NCBI RefSeq assembly: GCF_011074885.1
Contig: NC_054686.1
Coordinates: 1 to 64,000, forward strand
DNA length: 64,000 nt
Direction: 5' to 3'
From: Brettanomyces bruxellensis
Taxonomy: Eukaryota > Ascomycota > Pichiomycetes > Pichiales > Pichiaceae
Under the pieces are notes generated by a model, which did not search any database, was not told the DNA's origin, and worked only from the letters and a program-made list of their open reading frames with translations. Numbering within the stretch: the stretch's first letter is position 1; every line of letters starts with the position of its first letter. Below, in pieces: positions 62,960-64,000 of the stretch. Both the position numbers and the translations under genes were made by a program.

Positions 62960-63448
62960 ATGTTTATTAATATATATGATGAAGAAACAAGAGGTCTTAG
63001 AAAGAAGACTAACGGAACAGAAACTTTATATTTTTTTGTTCTTAATTGCTTACGTAATCAACCAGATTTGAGTTTCTCGGAACAACAGATTTCAAGTCTT
63101 TATCCAACAGAACGAAGTTTAATGATGACTACTCAAATCAAAACTATACCTACCGCTGAAAGATGCGAAGAACTAATCAGGATGCTTGAATTTGAAGATG
63201 ATAATCTAAACAAAATATTTTCAAAAGATAGAGTTGGTGAGAACAAAAAGAATTCATTATTCTTTATTCCAGAATTTAAAATATGGTTTTGTGATATGAT
63301 TAGAAGTCATAAAGGTTGTACTACGAAGCAAGTTGATGCTGTTAAGGAATTATTAGAAATGAGAAATATGGCTCATGTTCCAAGCTGTCCAATATCAAGT
63401 TCATTAGAAAAAGCTGCAACTATATTTTTGATGAGAAAATTATGCTAA
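62960..63448 (+). CDS. Gag-like protein, N-terminal part
   Basis: A 162-codon frame (MFINIYDEETRG..) with a charged, helical composition like Gag N-terminal regions. It ends at TAA 63446-63448 while a second frame, open from 63346 on, carries the rest of Gag one base back (-1). Continuity of composition suggests one original polypeptide. The true start could be downstream, e.g. at MMTTQIK (~residue 55). Confidence 0.6.
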   Translation: MFINIYDEETRGLRKKTNGTETLYFFVLNCLRNQPDLSFSEQQISSLYPTERSLMMTTQIKTIPTAERCEELIRMLEFEDDNLNKIFSKDRVGENKKNSLFFIPEFKIWFCDMIRSHKGCTTKQVDAVKELLEMRNMAHVPSCPISSSLEKAATIFLMRKLC

Positions 63449-64000
63449 AACTCAAGAAAGCCAAAGGTTGGATGGTTATTCAAGGAATGAATCAGTGGAT
63501 GAATCAAGTGACAAGCATTGACTACCTTACCTATGAAGATGAAGCAAAACAGGAATGCACTAAAGTTATGAGAACATCGATTGCATCAATTGCTGAAACA
63601 ATGATGGAATATTTTCCTCACCCCTATAGTGAAGCAGGATTATTGGTTAGTACCGCTAGAAAAATGGGTTCAAAATTTAAAGCTATTTTTGTTGATAACT
63701 TTGAAAGAATGCACGGAAACAAAGCAGGAAAATGGTTTGAAGATATTGAAAGCATTAGGGTTGCATATGACTTTGCGGAATTAAAATGTACTGAAGAACC
63801 AAATACGGAATCAACCGAAACGATCTTTAATTCTGTTCATCAAGACAAAAACAATCATAAAAGAAATTTAAGTGATATGGAAGAGACTAATACTGAATTA
63901 AAGAGATTTAAATGCTATTTCTGTCATAAACCAGGACACAAAAAGTATGAATGCAAGTTATACCAAAAATGGAAAGCAATGCAACATATGCAAGAAAGCA
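63442..64000 (+). CDS. Gag-like protein, C-terminal part with zinc knuckle (partial)
   Basis: The frame is open from 63346 and has an ATG at 63442; it runs off the window. After a helical region (WMNQVTSIDYLTYEDEAKQ..) it reaches a CCHC zinc knuckle, C-YF-C-HKPG-H-KKYE-C (C-x2-C-x4-H-x4-C), encoded at about 63911-63955, the nucleic-acid-binding mark of retroelement Gag nucleocapsid. It overlaps the first frame by ~100 bp in the -1 phase. Confidence 0.85.
   Translation, partial: MLKLKKAKGWMVIQGMNQWMNQVTSIDYLTYEDEAKQECTKVMRTSIASIAETMMEYFPHPYSEAGLLVSTARKMGSKFKAIFVDNFERMHGNKAGKWFEDIESIRVAYDFAELKCTEEPNTESTETIFNSVHQDKNNHKRNLSDMEETNTELKRFKCYFCHKPGHKKYECKLYQKWKAMQHMQES

Larger units (their letters stand above)
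62960..64000 (+). mobile_element. Copia-like (Ty1/Ty5-type) retrotransposon, 5' part, cut by window edge
   Basis: Two consecutive coding-like frames together resemble a Gag protein ending in a retroviral-type zinc knuckle. The downstream pol part would lie outside the window. The strand is the same as the GH3 gene, 0.73 kb upstream. Confidence 0.8.

Overview
The window looks like a chromosome segment of a budding yeast (Saccharomycotina). Supporting signs: a partial 18S rRNA gene, a 5S gene inside the rDNA spacer on the opposite strand to the 35S unit (as in Saccharomyces), intronless AT-rich genes with TATA boxes usually about 60-130 bp before the ATG, solo LTRs, and a copia-like Gag. CTG codons fall in hydrophobic transmembrane stretches (e.g. 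the permease at 31562), which fits CTG=Leu and argues against a CTG-Ser yeast. A Pichiaceae-type yeast (Brettanomyces/Ogataea/Pichia) is a guess from gene content, not a proof.

Layout. 1-3060 is the edge of an rDNA array: 5' part of 18S (minus), 5' ETS, a very pyrimidine-rich spacer, 5S (plus), more spacer. 3060-12266 is about 9 kb without a credible gene, with diverged internal repeats and a G/C skew that seems to change sign. 12.3-13.8 kb is a nest of solo LTRs. 15-28 kb carries an NmrA-like oxidoreductase, two DHA1/Hol1-type MFS transporters, an acetamidase-type amidase and a Zn2Cys6 regulator. 29.7-54.2 kb is an accessory nutrient region: two Fe(II)/2-oxoglutarate dioxygenases (TauD/TfdA, clavaminate synthase-like; one frameshifted), two FAD-dependent amine oxidases of the sarcosine/fructosyl-amino-acid oxidase type, three Dal5/Soa1-type anion permeases, one Liz1/Seo1-type permease and a sugar transporter. 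56.2-62.2 kb holds a second, partly gene-converted sugar transporter divergent from an intracellular GH3 beta-glucosidase, i.e. a probable beta-glucoside (cellobiose) uptake and hydrolysis pair. 62.9-64.0 kb is the start of a copia-like retrotransposon with a frame break in gag.

How it may work together. Eight of 16 cellular protein genes are MFS permeases, typical of subtelomeric or accessory yeast DNA. The most interesting part is the twice-present set {dioxygenase, FAD oxidase, Dal5-type permease}. Several of its promoters carry TGTGGC or AACTGTGG words resembling Met31/Met32 sites, and the Liz1-like gene has a CACGTGA next to TGTGGC as in yeast MET promoters. I infer a sulfur-limitation-controlled scavenging cluster for an organic sulfur/nitrogen compound (sulfonate, or an N-substituted amino compound), but the substrate is unknown. 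Two LTR families (LTR1, about 260 bp, 5-bp target duplications; LTR2, about 400 bp) are scattered across the window.
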